Below are positions 50,939 to 60,977 of a stretch of DNA of 64,000 bases, one piece after another (the stretch's first letter is position 1; each line of letters begins with the position of its first letter). Below the pieces are notes generated by a model. The model was not told where the DNA came from, did not search any database, and worked only from the letters and a program-made list of their open reading frames with translations. Source of the DNA: Coriobacteriaceae bacterium EMTCatB1 (GTDB lineage Bacteria; Actinomycetota; Coriobacteriia; Anaerosomatales; Anaerosomataceae); assembly GCA_001950395.1 (NCBI GenBank), contig BDLO01000001.1, positions 533,979 through 597,978 of the forward strand, given 5' to 3'. The position numbers and the translations under genes are program-made.

Positions 50939-52405
50939 TCACTCTGCGGCCAGCGGCTGCGCGGCTTCGATGCGGGCGAGCGAGCGCTCGCGTCCGAGCA
51001 GCTCCAGGCTCTCGAACAGAGGCGGGCTCACCGTAGTCCCAGTGACCGCCACGCGCAAGGCCTGGAACACGGCCTTTGGTTTCATGCCAAGGCGCTCAGG
51101 AAGCGGGCGGAGCGCTGCTTCGATCGACGGTGCGTCCCACGACGCCACACCGGAGAGCGCCTCGCGCGCTGCCGCAAGCGCAGTCGCGGCCCCCGGCTTG
51201 GCGAGCACCGCCTCGCGCGCGCGGTCGTCGATCGCGACGTCCTCGAACAGGAAGCGCACCATCGCCACGATCTCGTCCAGTCGCTTGATGCGCTCTGAGA
51301 CGAGCGGCGCCAGCGCGAGCAGCCACTCGCGACGAGCCGCGACCTCTTCGGCGCGCAACAGGCCGGCCTCGACGAGCACCGGGACCATGCGCTCGACGAA
51401 CTCCTCGGCAGACATCTGGCGGATGTAGACGCCGTTCAACCACTCGAGCTTCTCCGCGTCGAAGATCGCCGGGTTCCGGGAGACGCGCTCCAGACTGAAG
51501 TTCGCCACGAGCGTGTCCCTGTCGATGACCGTCGTCTCGCCGTCGAGCGACCAGCCGAGCAGCGCCAGGTAGTTCAGCAGCGCCACCGGGAGGTAGCCCA
51601 TCTCACGGTACGCCTCCACGGACGTGGCGCCGTGCCGCTTCGAGAGCCGCTTGCCGTCAGGGCCCCAGATCATCGAGAGGTGCGCGAACTCTGGCGGCTC
51701 GAGCCCCAGGGCCTCGTAGATGAGGATCTGCTTCGGCGTGTTGGAGATGTGGTCGTCGCCGCGGATCACGTGGGTGATGCGCATCGTCGCGTCGTCTACG
51801 GCCACAGCGAAGTTGTACGTCGGGGTGCCGTCCGAGCGCACGACGATGAGGTCGTCGATGGCCGAGATAGGGAAGCGCATCTCCCCGCGAACGAGATCGT
51901 CGAACACGACGTCGCCGCGCTCAAGCGGAACCTTCAGCCGCCACGTGTGGGGCTCTCCAGACTCGATCCGACGCTGCGCCTCCTCCTGCGGGATCAAGCG
52001 ACACGTGCGGTCGTATCCGGCGAATCCGCCACGCGCCCTCGCTTCCTCGCGCTTGCGCTCAAGTTCCTCAGGCGTGCAGAAGCACGGGTACACCGAGCCG
52101 CGTTCCTTCAGCCGCTCCAACGCGTCTGCGTAGAGGTGCGCACGCTCGGTCTGGCGGTACGGACCGTACGGCCCGCCGACGTCTGGCCCTTCGTCGTGGT
52201 CGAGCCCGAGCCACTCCATGGCGCGAAGGATCGCCTGCGTGTTCTCCTCAGTCGAGCGCTCCGGATCGGTGTCCTCGATGCGCAGCACGAACGTGCCGCC
52301 GTGGCGTCGTGCGAACGCCCAGTTGTAGACGGCTGTGCGCGCGCCGCCGATGTGCAGGTGGCCCGTGGGGCTGGGCGCGAAACGAACGCGGACGTGCTCA
52401 GTCAC
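50939..52405 (-). CDS. gltX: Glutamyl-tRNA synthetase
   Basis: 488 residues, class I synthetase. FAPSPTGHLHIGGARTAVYNW carries the HIGH motif (read here in overlapping parts) and KRLSKRHGATS the KMSKS motif. LRIEDTDPERS and HVIRGDDHISNTPKQ are typical. GTG 52405 has GGAGG seven bases upstream; ATG 52411 is in frame but only one base from the same site. Genes for tRNA-Gln and tRNA-Glu follow on the same strand, which fits a non-discriminating enzyme, though this cannot be proven by eye. Confidence 0.95.
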   Translation of the reverse strand: MTEHVRVRFAPSPTGHLHIGGARTAVYNWAFARRHGGTFVLRIEDTDPERSTEENTQAILRAMEWLGLDHDEGPDVGGPYGPYRQTERAHLYADALERLKERGSVYPCFCTPEELERKREEARARGGFAGYDRTCRLIPQEEAQRRIESGEPHTWRLKVPLERGDVVFDDLVRGEMRFPISAIDDLIVVRSDGTPTYNFAVAVDDATMRITHVIRGDDHISNTPKQILIYEALGLEPPEFAHLSMIWGPDGKRLSKRHGATSVEAYREMGYLPVALLNYLALLGWSLDGETTVIDRDTLVANFSLERVSRNPAIFDAEKLEWLNGVYIRQMSAEEFVERMVPVLVEAGLLRAEEVAARREWLLALAPLVSERIKRLDEIVAMVRFLFEDVAIDDRAREAVLAKPGAATALAAAREALSGVASWDAPSIEAALRPLPERLGMKPKAVFQALRVAVTGTTVSPPLFESLELLGRERSLARIEAAQPLAAE

Positions 52406-52443
52406 TGACATACCTCCGTGCTCCGTGGTCGAGGACTCGGGCG

Positions 52444-52875
52444 CTACTTCTCGTGGGCGGTGCCGATCTCGCACACGCCCGATTTCCGCAAGAGGAACCA
52501 CGTCAGGCCGATGGCGAGGATGAGAATGCCAAGGGACACGGACTTCAGGAGCACGTAGCTCGCGTCAGATCCCGTTTCGAAGACGACGAGCTTGCGGACG
52601 ACGGCCACGAGGCCGGCCTCCATCACCGTCGCGATGATGTTCCGTTTCTCCAGGTACGCCAGCGCGATGCTGAAAAGCTCTATGACGACGAACACCACCA
52701 GCACGGAGTCGAGAACACGCAGGACGGTCTGCGGAGTCAGATACCCCTTCTCGCTGACGGCTCCGACAAGCTCGACGATGAGGTCGACGGCTCCGAGCGC
52801 CGCGATGACGACGAGCAGCCCAGCGACGACGAACTCGATGAAGTGGACAGCGCTATCCAGCAGCTTGGTGACCAC
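52444..52875 (-). CDS. PsiE-like membrane protein
   Basis: 143 residues with four membrane helices: about 8-34, 50-75, 82-104 and 112-135. The order LLDSAVHFIEFVVAGLLVVIAALG..., VLRVLDSVLVVFVVIELF and NIIATVMEAGLVAVVRKLVV resembles the phosphate-starvation-inducible PsiE family, whose function is unknown. GTG 52875 has GGAGG at good spacing; an ATG nine codons upstream has none. It lies 38 bases upstream of gltX on the same strand. Confidence 0.75.
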   Translation of the reverse strand: MVTKLLDSAVHFIEFVVAGLLVVIAALGAVDLIVELVGAVSEKGYLTPQTVLRVLDSVLVVFVVIELFSIALAYLEKRNIIATVMEAGLVAVVRKLVVFETGSDASYVLLKSVSLGILILAIGLTWFLLRKSGVCEIGTAHEK

Positions 52876-52936
52876 GATGCCTCCAATCAGTGCTCGCCAC
52901 ATGATAACCCACTCGCGGCACCGGCAGCGCGGTCGC

Positions 52937-52965
52937 TTGCACCTCACGCCTGCGGATGCTACCCT
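52937..52965 (+). promoter_or_regulatory. Promoter of the SAM riboswitch-metK transcript
   Basis: TTGCAC (52937-52942), 17-base spacer, TACCCT (52960-52965), with TGC before the -10. It shares the 14-mer CCTGCGGATGCTAC with the rib operon promoter. Confidence 0.6.
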
Positions 52966-52973
52966 AGTCGGGA

Positions 52974-53100
52974 CTCATCACGAGGCAGCGGGGAACCGCT
53001 GCAGAGGGCGTAGGGACCGCACCCGAAGAGGCCCCGGCAACCGAGCTCGAAAACGTGCAACGGTGCCACATTGCGGCAGGCAGGATGCCTGGAAGATGAG
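52974..53100 (+). promoter_or_regulatory. SAM-I riboswitch (S box)
   Basis: P1 is formed by CTCATC (52974) and GATGAG (ending 53100). Conserved blocks are seen in order: ATCACGAGG, GCAGAGGGC, a GACCGCACCCGAAGAGG region, CCCCGGCAACCG, ACGGTGCCACATTGCGGCAGG and GGAAGATGAG. A terminator hairpin follows, so SAM should cause premature termination before metK. Confidence 0.9.
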
Positions 53101-53125
53101 GGAATAGCGGAACGCGTCGCGACGT

Positions 53126-53156
53126 CCCTTGTCTTGTGCAGGCAAGGGGCTTTTTT
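53126..53156 (+). terminator. Intrinsic terminator of the SAM-I riboswitch
   Basis: CCCTTGTC / GGCAAGGG stem (8 bp with one TG pair), 7-base loop, then GC and six T (53151-53156). It lies between the aptamer and metK as the expression platform. Confidence 0.85.
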
Positions 53157-53198
53157 CTGCCGCCGAAGGTCGGTCGCGCCATAGGAGAAGGAGATGCC

Positions 53199-54443
<1,245 letters not shown>

Positions 54444-54458
54444 CGATTCCCGAAGCGC

Positions 54459-54491
54459 GACGGGTCGCCTGCCTCGTGTCGGCGGCCCGTC
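54459..54491 (+). terminator. Hairpin after metK
   Basis: GACGGGTCGCC and GGCGGCCCGTC form an 11-bp stem with one GT pair around an 11-base loop. There is no T-run. Confidence 0.5.
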
Positions 54492-54525
54492 GTATGCTGT
54501 ACGCGATGCACCACGAGGGAGCGAG

Positions 54526-56748
54526 ATGACGGCTGCGGCACAAGTGCTGCTCGACGTAAGCCCGCGATCGCTTGCGCGACCGCTCGACTACGCCGTGCCC
54601 AGCCACCTTGCGGGCAGGGTCGCCGTCGGGACGCCCGTCCTCGTGCCGCTCGGATCCCGCATCGCAGTCGGGTACGTCGTCTCGCTCGGCCCGCCATCGG
54701 TGGACGAGGGGCTCCGTGACCTCGTCGAGGTCCTCGGCGAGCCGCTCTTCGATGGTGTGCGCTGGTCGTCGGCGCAGTGGATAGCAGACGAGTACGCATG
54801 CCGACCTATCGAAGCGCTGCGCCTCTTCCTGCCGCCCGGATCGACGCCAAAGGCGGTCAAAGAGGGCGATGCGTGGCGTCTCAAGCGGCCAACGGTTTCC
54901 GCCGCCACCGAACGGATCGTCGAGCTTGTGCTGCACGATTTCCAACCTCCAGCGAACGCTCACCGTCAGCGTGCGGTCGTCGCCGCGCTGCAGAACGGCC
55001 CGCTCCGCGTCGCGGAGCTTCGCGCCGCGATCGGTGACGTAGACGCAGCCATCCGCGCCCTGCAGCGCCATGGCGTCGTCGTGGTCACAGAGCGGCGCCG
55101 CTGGCGCTCCGCATCCGCCGGCCTTGTCCGCGAGGATCGCCTCCACGAGCTCACCGAAGCCCAACAAGCGGCGGTAGCGGCGATCCGCGACGCTGCACCC
55201 GGGTCGGTCGTCTTGCTTGATGGCGTGACGGGCTCAGGCAAGACCGAGGTCTACATGCGAGCGGTGGATGCGGTCCTGCGCGAGGGCAAGCAGGCGATCG
55301 TGCTCGTCCCTGAGATCTCCCTGACGCCGCAGACAGTCGGCCGATTCCGCGCTCGCTTCGGACCGCGACTGGCCGTGCTGCACAGCCGTCTCAGCGATGG
55401 GGAGCGCTACGATCAGTGGCAGATGGTGGCCTCAGGTGAGGCACGGCTCGTGATCGGCGCTCGCTCGGCGCTGTTTGCGCCCGTGCAAGACCTCGGACTG
55501 ATCGTCATCGACGAGGAGCACGAGCCCTCGTACAAGCAAAGCTCGGAGCCGCGCTACCACGCCCGCGATGTCGCCCGCCGTATCGCAGAACGCCACGGCG
55601 CGGTGCTCGTCTTAGGTTCTGCGACACCCTCAATCGAGAGCTTGCATGCCGCAGAGGCGGGGGAGTCCACCGTCGTCGTTCTACCCGAGCGCGCCACCGG
55701 AGCGGCGATGCCAGCAGTGAACGTCGTCGACATGACCCGCGAATTCGCTGACGGCAACCGATCGATGTTCTCCCGCGCGCTTCAAAGCGCCCTCGACGAC
55801 GTGCTCGGTCGACGCGGCAAAGCAGTGCTCTTCATCAACCGGCGCGGGTTCGCGTCGTTCGTCCTGTGTCGCGAGTGCGGGTTCGTGCCGCACTGCCCGT
55901 CCTGCTCCGTGTCGCTCACGTACCACGAAGACCGCGGCTCTCTGGTGTGCCACCACTGCGGGCATTCAGAAGCGCTTCCGTCGCTGTGCCCTCGCTGCCG
56001 AAGCCCGTACCTCCGCCGGTTCGGCACCGGCACTCAGCGCGTTGAAGCGGAGATCTCGGCGCGTTGGCCGGATGCGCCCGTGATCCGCATGGACGCCGAC
56101 ACTACCGCACGGAAGGACGGCCATGAGAGCGTCCTTCGGCGATTCGAGGAGTCTCCGTACGGCGTCTTGGTGGGGACGCAGATGATCGCCAAGGGGCTCG
56201 ACTACCCTGAGGTCGAGCTCGTAGGCGTGGTCGACGCGGACACCGGGATGCACCTCCCTGACTTCCGCGCAACCGAGCGCACCTATCAGCTGCTCATGCA
56301 GGTCTCGGGCCGAGCCGGCCGCGGCTCGCGCCCTGGGATGGTGGTGGTGCAGACCTATTGGCCGGATCATCCCGCTATCCGCGCCGTCGTCAGCGGCGAT
56401 CGCTCTGAGCTCGTCGCTCGCGAGCTCGAACAGCGTCGCGAGCTCGGCTACCCGCCGTTCGGGCGCCTGGCTCGCGTGCTCGTCGCGTCTCCTTCGCGGA
56501 CGACGGCAGAGTCAGCGGCTGCCGACATCGCCGCGGATCTCACCGCCGTCATTCCCGCGGACTGGCTCCTCTTGGGTCCCACAGAACCCGCGATCGCGCG
56601 GCTCAAAGGGCTGTTCCGGCGCCACATCGTGCTCAAGGCGCCGCCCCGCGCCCCGCTCGGCCGGGTCATCTGGACGCTCCTGGCCGAGCGCACGCCCCCT
56701 GATGGAACCAGGATCGCCGTGGACGTCGATCCGCTCGAGATGCTGTGA
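54526..56748 (+). CDS. priA: Primosomal protein N' (replication restart helicase)
   Basis: 740 residues. The N-terminal DNA-binding domain (RPLDYAVPSHL..GVPVLVPLGSR-like) is followed by the helicase: Walker A GVTGSGKTEVY near residue 236, DEEH box VIDEEHEPSYKQ near 328, and GSATPSIES. Eight zinc cysteines occur between about 448 and 492 (CRECGFVPHCPSCSV, CHHCGHSEALPSLCPRCRS). GTQMIAKGLDYPEVELVGVV and GRAGRGSRPG complete it. It reloads the replisome at stalled forks. It is the first gene before def-fmt-rsmB. Confidence 0.95.
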   Translation: MTAAAQVLLDVSPRSLARPLDYAVPSHLAGRVAVGTPVLVPLGSRIAVGYVVSLGPPSVDEGLRDLVEVLGEPLFDGVRWSSAQWIADEYACRPIEALRLFLPPGSTPKAVKEGDAWRLKRPTVSAATERIVELVLHDFQPPANAHRQRAVVAALQNGPLRVAELRAAIGDVDAAIRALQRHGVVVVTERRRWRSASAGLVREDRLHELTEAQQAAVAAIRDAAPGSVVLLDGVTGSGKTEVYMRAVDAVLREGKQAIVLVPEISLTPQTVGRFRARFGPRLAVLHSRLSDGERYDQWQMVASGEARLVIGARSALFAPVQDLGLIVIDEEHEPSYKQSSEPRYHARDVARRIAERHGAVLVLGSATPSIESLHAAEAGESTVVVLPERATGAAMPAVNVVDMTREFADGNRSMFSRALQSALDDVLGRRGKAVLFINRRGFASFVLCRECGFVPHCPSCSVSLTYHEDRGSLVCHHCGHSEALPSLCPRCRSPYLRRFGTGTQRVEAEISARWPDAPVIRMDADTTARKDGHESVLRRFEESPYGVLVGTQMIAKGLDYPEVELVGVVDADTGMHLPDFRATERTYQLLMQVSGRAGRGSRPGMVVVQTYWPDHPAIRAVVSGDRSELVARELEQRRELGYPPFGRLARVLVASPSRTTAESAAADIAADLTAVIPADWLLLGPTEPAIARLKGLFRRHIVLKAPPRAPLGRVIWTLLAERTPPDGTRIAVDVDPLEML

Positions 56749-56806
56749 CCAGGTGGTATGATTCTCGCTGCACATGTCGTTCGAATCCAGCCACGAGAGG
56801 CCGTTG

Positions 56807-57298
56807 ATGCGCATCCTCACCTATCCAGACCCAGGGCTGAAGCAGCGTGCAGAGGAAGTCGATCCCTCCTCCGACAGCACGCTGCGCGACCTCGTCGCGA
56901 GGATGGCTCGCGCCATGTACGACGCCGAGGGCATCGGCCTTGCCGCCACCCAGGTCGGCGTGCTCAAGCGCGTCATCGTCTACGACCTCGAGGACGGGCT
57001 GCACGCTCTGTGCAACCCACGGATCGTCGACTGCTCCGAGCAGACCGAGGTAGGCGAGGAGGGCTGCTTGTCGGTGCCGGGGATCTCAGCCCCCGTCGAA
57101 CGCGCTGCGTCGGTGGTTTGCGAAGGGGTCTCGCTGGACGGAAAGCGGGTCGTGGTGCACGCTGAAGGGCTGCTGGCGCGGCTCTTCCAGCACGAAATCG
57201 ACCACCTCGACGGCTACGTGTTCCTCGACCGGCTGTCGCCTGAGGAGCGCAAGGCCGCGCTGCGAGCGTATCGAGAGGCGCACAGCCAGACCGTCTGA
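56807..57298 (+). CDS. def: Peptide deformylase
   Basis: 163 residues. The three metal motifs are intact: GIGLAATQVG, EEGCLSVPG and QHEIDHLDG. It removes formyl from nascent proteins. ATG 56807 follows GAGAGG by six bases; a longer in-frame ATG at 56774 lacks a site. A TGGTATGAT extended -10 lies at 56754-56762. fmt, which adds the formyl group to initiator tRNA, follows 13 bases later. Confidence 0.95.
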   Translation: MRILTYPDPGLKQRAEEVDPSSDSTLRDLVARMARAMYDAEGIGLAATQVGVLKRVIVYDLEDGLHALCNPRIVDCSEQTEVGEEGCLSVPGISAPVERAASVVCEGVSLDGKRVVVHAEGLLARLFQHEIDHLDGYVFLDRLSPEERKAALRAYREAHSQTV

Positions 57299-57311
57299 GG
57301 GGAGGACGGCC

Positions 57312-58235
57312 GTGAGGATCGTCTTCATGGGCACCCCAGCGTTCTCTGTGCCCGCGCTGCGCTCCGTCGCTTCCAGGCATGAAGTGGTCGCCGTGGTCAC
57401 ACGGCCGGACGCTGTGTCGAAGCGTGGCTCCGCGCCATCTCCCTCGCCGGTCAAGACCGCCGCGACCGAGCTCGGCCTCCCAGTGATAGAAGCGGCGTCC
57501 CTCCGGCAGCCCGACACCATCGCCGCCGTCCGAGCGCTCTGTCCAGACGCGATCTGCGTGGTCGCTTATGGCGCCATCCTTCCTCGTGAGGTGCTCGACA
57601 TACCTCCGTACGGATGCATCAACGCTCACGCATCGCTCTTGCCACGCCATCGTGGTGCCGCGCCCATCGAGCGCGCCATACTCGAGGGCGACGAGGTGAC
57701 GGGCGTGAGCATCATGCGGATGGAGGAGGGTCTCGACACCGGTCCCGTGTGCCTTCGGGTGGCGGTCGAAATCGCATCGTCGAGCGCAGCGACGCTCGCT
57801 TCTCGCCTGTCGCTCGTCGCGGCAGATGCGCTCGTCGCCGCGCTCGGCGACGTCGCGCACGGCCGGGCTCGTTGGGAGGCGCAGGACGCGTCGCGGGCGA
57901 CCTACGCGCACAAGATGACCCGAGACGACGTGCGGCTCACACCCGACCTCGACGTCGCATCGGCGCTTCGTCGGGTCAGAGCGTCGTCCGAGCGCGCGAC
58001 CGTCCGAGTGCGGCTGGCAGACAGCGTCGACGTCGTCATCGCCGACGCGGAAGCATCCGGCGAGCGCATCGCTCCAGGCCACGCGCGTCTGACCCGAAGC
58101 CGTCTCCTCCTTGGATTCCGTGACGCTTCGCTGGAGGTCACCCGTTTGAGACCGACAGGGAGACGTGAGATGTCGGCTGCGGAGTTCGCGTGCGGGACGC
58201 GCATTCCTGGGACGTTCGCGTGGAGCCCTCTGTGA
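57312..58235 (+). CDS. fmt: Methionyl-tRNA formyltransferase
   Basis: 307 residues. IVFMGTPAFSVPALR, the catalytic region INAHASLLPRHRGAAPIERAI, and the aspartate loop MEEGLDTGPV are present. The C-terminal OB-like domain is shorter in conserved motifs but of normal length. It formylates Met-tRNAfMet. GTG 57312, GGGGAGG upstream. Its stop overlaps the rsmB start. Confidence 0.95.
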   Translation: MRIVFMGTPAFSVPALRSVASRHEVVAVVTRPDAVSKRGSAPSPSPVKTAATELGLPVIEAASLRQPDTIAAVRALCPDAICVVAYGAILPREVLDIPPYGCINAHASLLPRHRGAAPIERAILEGDEVTGVSIMRMEEGLDTGPVCLRVAVEIASSSAATLASRLSLVAADALVAALGDVAHGRARWEAQDASRATYAHKMTRDDVRLTPDLDVASALRRVRASSERATVRVRLADSVDVVIADAEASGERIAPGHARLTRSRLLLGFRDASLEVTRLRPTGRREMSAAEFACGTRIPGTFAWSPL

Positions 58236-59587
58236 CATCACCCGCGCGGCTTGCAGCACTCGACGCTCTCGCGCAGGCCCGCAGGCGTGACGAATACGTC
58301 GCTCCGCTCGTGGAGCGTGCAGCCAGGCAGCGCTCGCTCCAAGAGTCGGATCACGCTCTCGCAGTGCTGCTGGCAAAGGGGGTCGTACGCACACGCGGGA
58401 CCCTCGACGAAGCCATCGCCCGCTTCACCCGCATCGAGCGCCTCGAGCCTCAGATCCTCGACGTGCTCCGCCTTGCGGCATTCGAGCTGCTGTTTCTGGG
58501 CACCCCCGCGCACGCAGCAGTCGACGAAGCCGTCTCAGCCGCCAAGCGCACGCGGCCGCAAGCCGCGTCGCTCGTCAACGCGGTCTTGAGACGCGTGGCA
58601 GCCAATGCGGCCGGATTCCCCTGGGGCGATTCGTCGACCGATCGCGACGCGCTCGCTCGCATGGCCGGTTGCCCGCGTTGGCTCGTCGATGCGCTCTTCG
58701 CCGACCTCGGGGAGGCGCCCGCTCGCGAAGCGCTGTCTGCGCTTGCCGCCGAGCCCCCGGTGTACGGTCGCGTCAACACGCTGCTCGCCAATCGTGACGA
58801 CGCTCTGGCTGCGCTTTCGGCCGAGGGGATCGCCGTCGAGCCGTCGCCTCCCGACGACTGCGCGTTTCGCGCTCTGGAGCCCCACGCGTTCGCGCGTAGC
58901 GACGCTCTTGGCCGCGATCTGGCCTTCGCCTGCGACGCTGCCGCGCAGTACGTAGCGCTTCAGCTCACGGCGAGCGCACCTCAGCTGCTCGTGGAGGTGG
59001 GCGCTGGACGCGGCACGAAGACACTCGTCGCTCTCGGCCGCCTCGCATCGCGGGGCGTCGCGCCCCGACTGGTCGCCATCGAGCCGAACGAGTGGCGCGC
59101 TCGGACCCTCGAACAACGGCTCGCGCATTCCGGTGTCGACGCCGTCGACGTCATCGTCGCAGACGTTCGCGACGCAGGCGCACGCGGGCTCAAGCCCGGA
59201 TCCGCCGACGCAGTGCTCGTCGACGCGCCCTGCACGGGGACCGGCACGCTCCGCAGGCACCCTGAGGCCGTATGGCGCCTCACGCCCGAGGACGTGACGC
59301 GCCTGTCCTCGCTCCAACGCGAGATCTTGGAAGCCGCCTCCGTGTTCGTGCGAGAAGGAGGCATCCTGGTGTACTCTACCTGCAGCGTTCTTGTGGCGGA
59401 GAACGAGGACGTGGTGAACGGCTTCCTCGGTTCGGCCCCTGGTGCGACCTTCGCGCCAGCGCCGCTGGACCCTCAGCCTCCGGCCGAATGGCAGCGATTC
59501 GCCACGCACGACGGGTTCTTCCGCTCGTGGCCGTCGACCGACGGGCCTGACGGTCACTTCGTAGCACGCTTGACAAGGTCCGGCTGA
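58232..59587 (+). CDS. rsmB: 16S rRNA (cytosine(967)-C(5))-methyltransferase
   Basis: 451 residues. A NusB-like RNA-binding domain at the N-terminus (RLAALDALAQARRRDEY, ELLFLGTPAHAAVDEAVSAAKR) is followed by the SAM domain: VEVGAGRGTKTLVAL, VDAPCTGTGTLRRHPEAVWR (PC motif) and STCSVLVAENEDVV (TCS catalytic cysteine). GTG 58232 overlaps the fmt stop. def-fmt-rsmB is a common order. Confidence 0.94.
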   Translation: MTSPARLAALDALAQARRRDEYVAPLVERAARQRSLQESDHALAVLLAKGVVRTRGTLDEAIARFTRIERLEPQILDVLRLAAFELLFLGTPAHAAVDEAVSAAKRTRPQAASLVNAVLRRVAANAAGFPWGDSSTDRDALARMAGCPRWLVDALFADLGEAPAREALSALAAEPPVYGRVNTLLANRDDALAALSAEGIAVEPSPPDDCAFRALEPHAFARSDALGRDLAFACDAAAQYVALQLTASAPQLLVEVGAGRGTKTLVALGRLASRGVAPRLVAIEPNEWRARTLEQRLAHSGVDAVDVIVADVRDAGARGLKPGSADAVLVDAPCTGTGTLRRHPEAVWRLTPEDVTRLSSLQREILEAASVFVREGGILVYSTCSVLVAENEDVVNGFLGSAPGATFAPAPLDPQPPAEWQRFATHDGFFRSWPSTDGPDGHFVARLTRSG

Positions 59588-59620
59588 TCGGCTTCGGCCG
59601 AACGAGGAAGGGGAGGGCTG

Positions 59621-60586
59621 ATGCTCACCACGCGTATCGTCGAGATGCTCGAAGTCACCGAGGCCGCCGCTCTGGCCGCGGCTCGGTGGATGGGGAAGGG
59701 CGACAAGCGCGCTGCCGACCAGGCCGCCGTCGAGGCGATGCGGACGGCGTTCGACAAGGTGCCCATCTCCGGCGAGGTCGTGATCGGCGAGGGCGAGCGC
59801 GACGAGGCGCCGATGCTCTACATCGGCGAGCACGTCGGCGCAGGAGGCGAGGAGGTCGACATCGCCGTCGACCCGCTCGAGGGCACCAATCTCACCGCGT
59901 ACGGTCAGCCGAACTCGCTCGCGGTGCTCGCGTTCGCTCCGAAAGGCACGCTGCTGAACGCGCCGGACACGTACATGTGGAAGATCGCCACCGGCCCCGA
60001 GGCGGCAGATGCAGTTCACATCGACGCTACTCCCACTGAGAACGTTCGCAACGTCGCGAAGGCGCTTGGACGCGACGTCGAAGACATCGTGGTGTGCATC
60101 CTCGACCGCGACAGGCACGCCGACCTCATCCGCGAGGTCAGGGAGGCGGGCGCGCGCATCCGTCTCATCAGCGACGGTGACGTCTTCGGGGCGGTCGCGA
60201 CCGCTATCGAGGGGACCGGCATCCACCTGTACATGGGTGCAGGCGGAGCCCCCGAGGGCGTTCTCGCCGCAGCGGCGATGCGCTGCATCGGCGGCTGCTT
60301 CATGGGACGCTTCAGCTTCCGGAGCGAGGAGGAACGCGCGCGTGCCGAGAAGATGGCCAAGTGCGACATCGACAGCGTGCTCACGATGGATTGCCTCGTG
60401 AACACCGACGAGGTCGCCTTCATCGCCACGGGGGTGACGGACGGTGAGCTCCTTCGGGGCGTGAAGTTCTTCGGCAAAGGCGCACGGACTCACTCGATCG
60501 CCATGGACAACAAGACCGGCACGGTGCGGTTCGTCGAGACGGTGCACCGTACCGGCAGCGAGCGTTTCTGGGTGCGCCGGGACTAG
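59621..60586 (+). CDS. glpX: Fructose-1,6-bisphosphatase, class II
   Basis: 321 residues. EGERDEAPMLYIGE, DPLEGTNLTAYGQPN, ISDGDVFGAVATAIEGTGIH and GAGGAPEGVLAAAAM are the family motifs, including the Li-sensitive metal site. Gluconeogenesis enzyme. Preceded by AGGAAGGGGAGGG. The stop TAG at 60584-60586 shares the CTAG with the stop of the convergent FmdB-like gene. Confidence 0.94.
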   Translation: MLTTRIVEMLEVTEAAALAAARWMGKGDKRAADQAAVEAMRTAFDKVPISGEVVIGEGERDEAPMLYIGEHVGAGGEEVDIAVDPLEGTNLTAYGQPNSLAVLAFAPKGTLLNAPDTYMWKIATGPEAADAVHIDATPTENVRNVAKALGRDVEDIVVCILDRDRHADLIREVREAGARIRLISDGDVFGAVATAIEGTGIHLYMGAGGAPEGVLAAAAMRCIGGCFMGRFSFRSEEERARAEKMAKCDIDSVLTMDCLVNTDEVAFIATGVTDGELLRGVKFFGKGARTHSIAMDNKTGTVRFVETVHRTGSERFWVRRD

Positions 60587-60867
60587 GAGCCTACGGCGGG
60601 GCAGGAACCGCAGCTGGACGAGGCGGCAGGGCACGCGCCGGACGTGGAGGGCTCTGAGCTGGCCTTGCTCGAGCCCTCTTCCTTCGGTCGCGGCTTGTAG
60701 TCGGTGTTGTGGAAGCCGCTCCCCTTGAACACGATACCAACAGGAGAGAAGACCCGCTTGGACCCTCCGCCACACTCCGGACAGCGCTCAGGCGACGCGT
60801 CGCCGATCGACCGGGCCACCTCGAAGACAGTTCCACACGTCTCGCACTTGTAGTCGTACTTCGGCAT
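60583..60867 (-). CDS. FmdB family zinc-ribbon regulatory protein
   Basis: 94 residues. MPKYDYKCETCGTVFEV and RCPECGGGSKRVFSP form the FmdB/CxxC zinc ribbon, followed by VGIVFKGSGFHNTDY, typical of the family. A Ser/Ala/Cys-rich tail (CPAASSSCGSCPAVGS) follows. Its role is not well known. ATG 60867 has GGAGG at good spacing. Ends tail-to-tail with glpX. Confidence 0.9.
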   Translation of the reverse strand: MPKYDYKCETCGTVFEVARSIGDASPERCPECGGGSKRVFSPVGIVFKGSGFHNTDYKPRPKEEGSSKASSEPSTSGACPAASSSCGSCPAVGS

Positions 60868-60961
60868 CGCCACCTCCATCCGTCGCGTCGATTCGTGCTC
60901 CAGACGCAACGGCGAAGGATACCGCGTCTGATGGCACGTGCACAAGGAGGTGGTGGTCGCC

Positions 60962-60970
60962 TGCTATAAT
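60962..60970 (+). promoter_or_regulatory. Extended -10 promoter giving a probable leaderless mRNA
   Basis: TGCTATAAT at 60962-60970 ends seven bases before ATG 60978, so transcription should begin at or within a base or two of the start codon. No ribosome-binding site is present. Confidence 0.6.
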
Positions 60971-60977
60971 CCACCGC

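Noticed and set aside
52949-52962. Minus-strand TAGCAT promoter for psiE inside the SAM promoter
   Set aside because: No acceptable -35 lies 16-18 bases upstream on that strand, while the plus-strand reading gives a good promoter.
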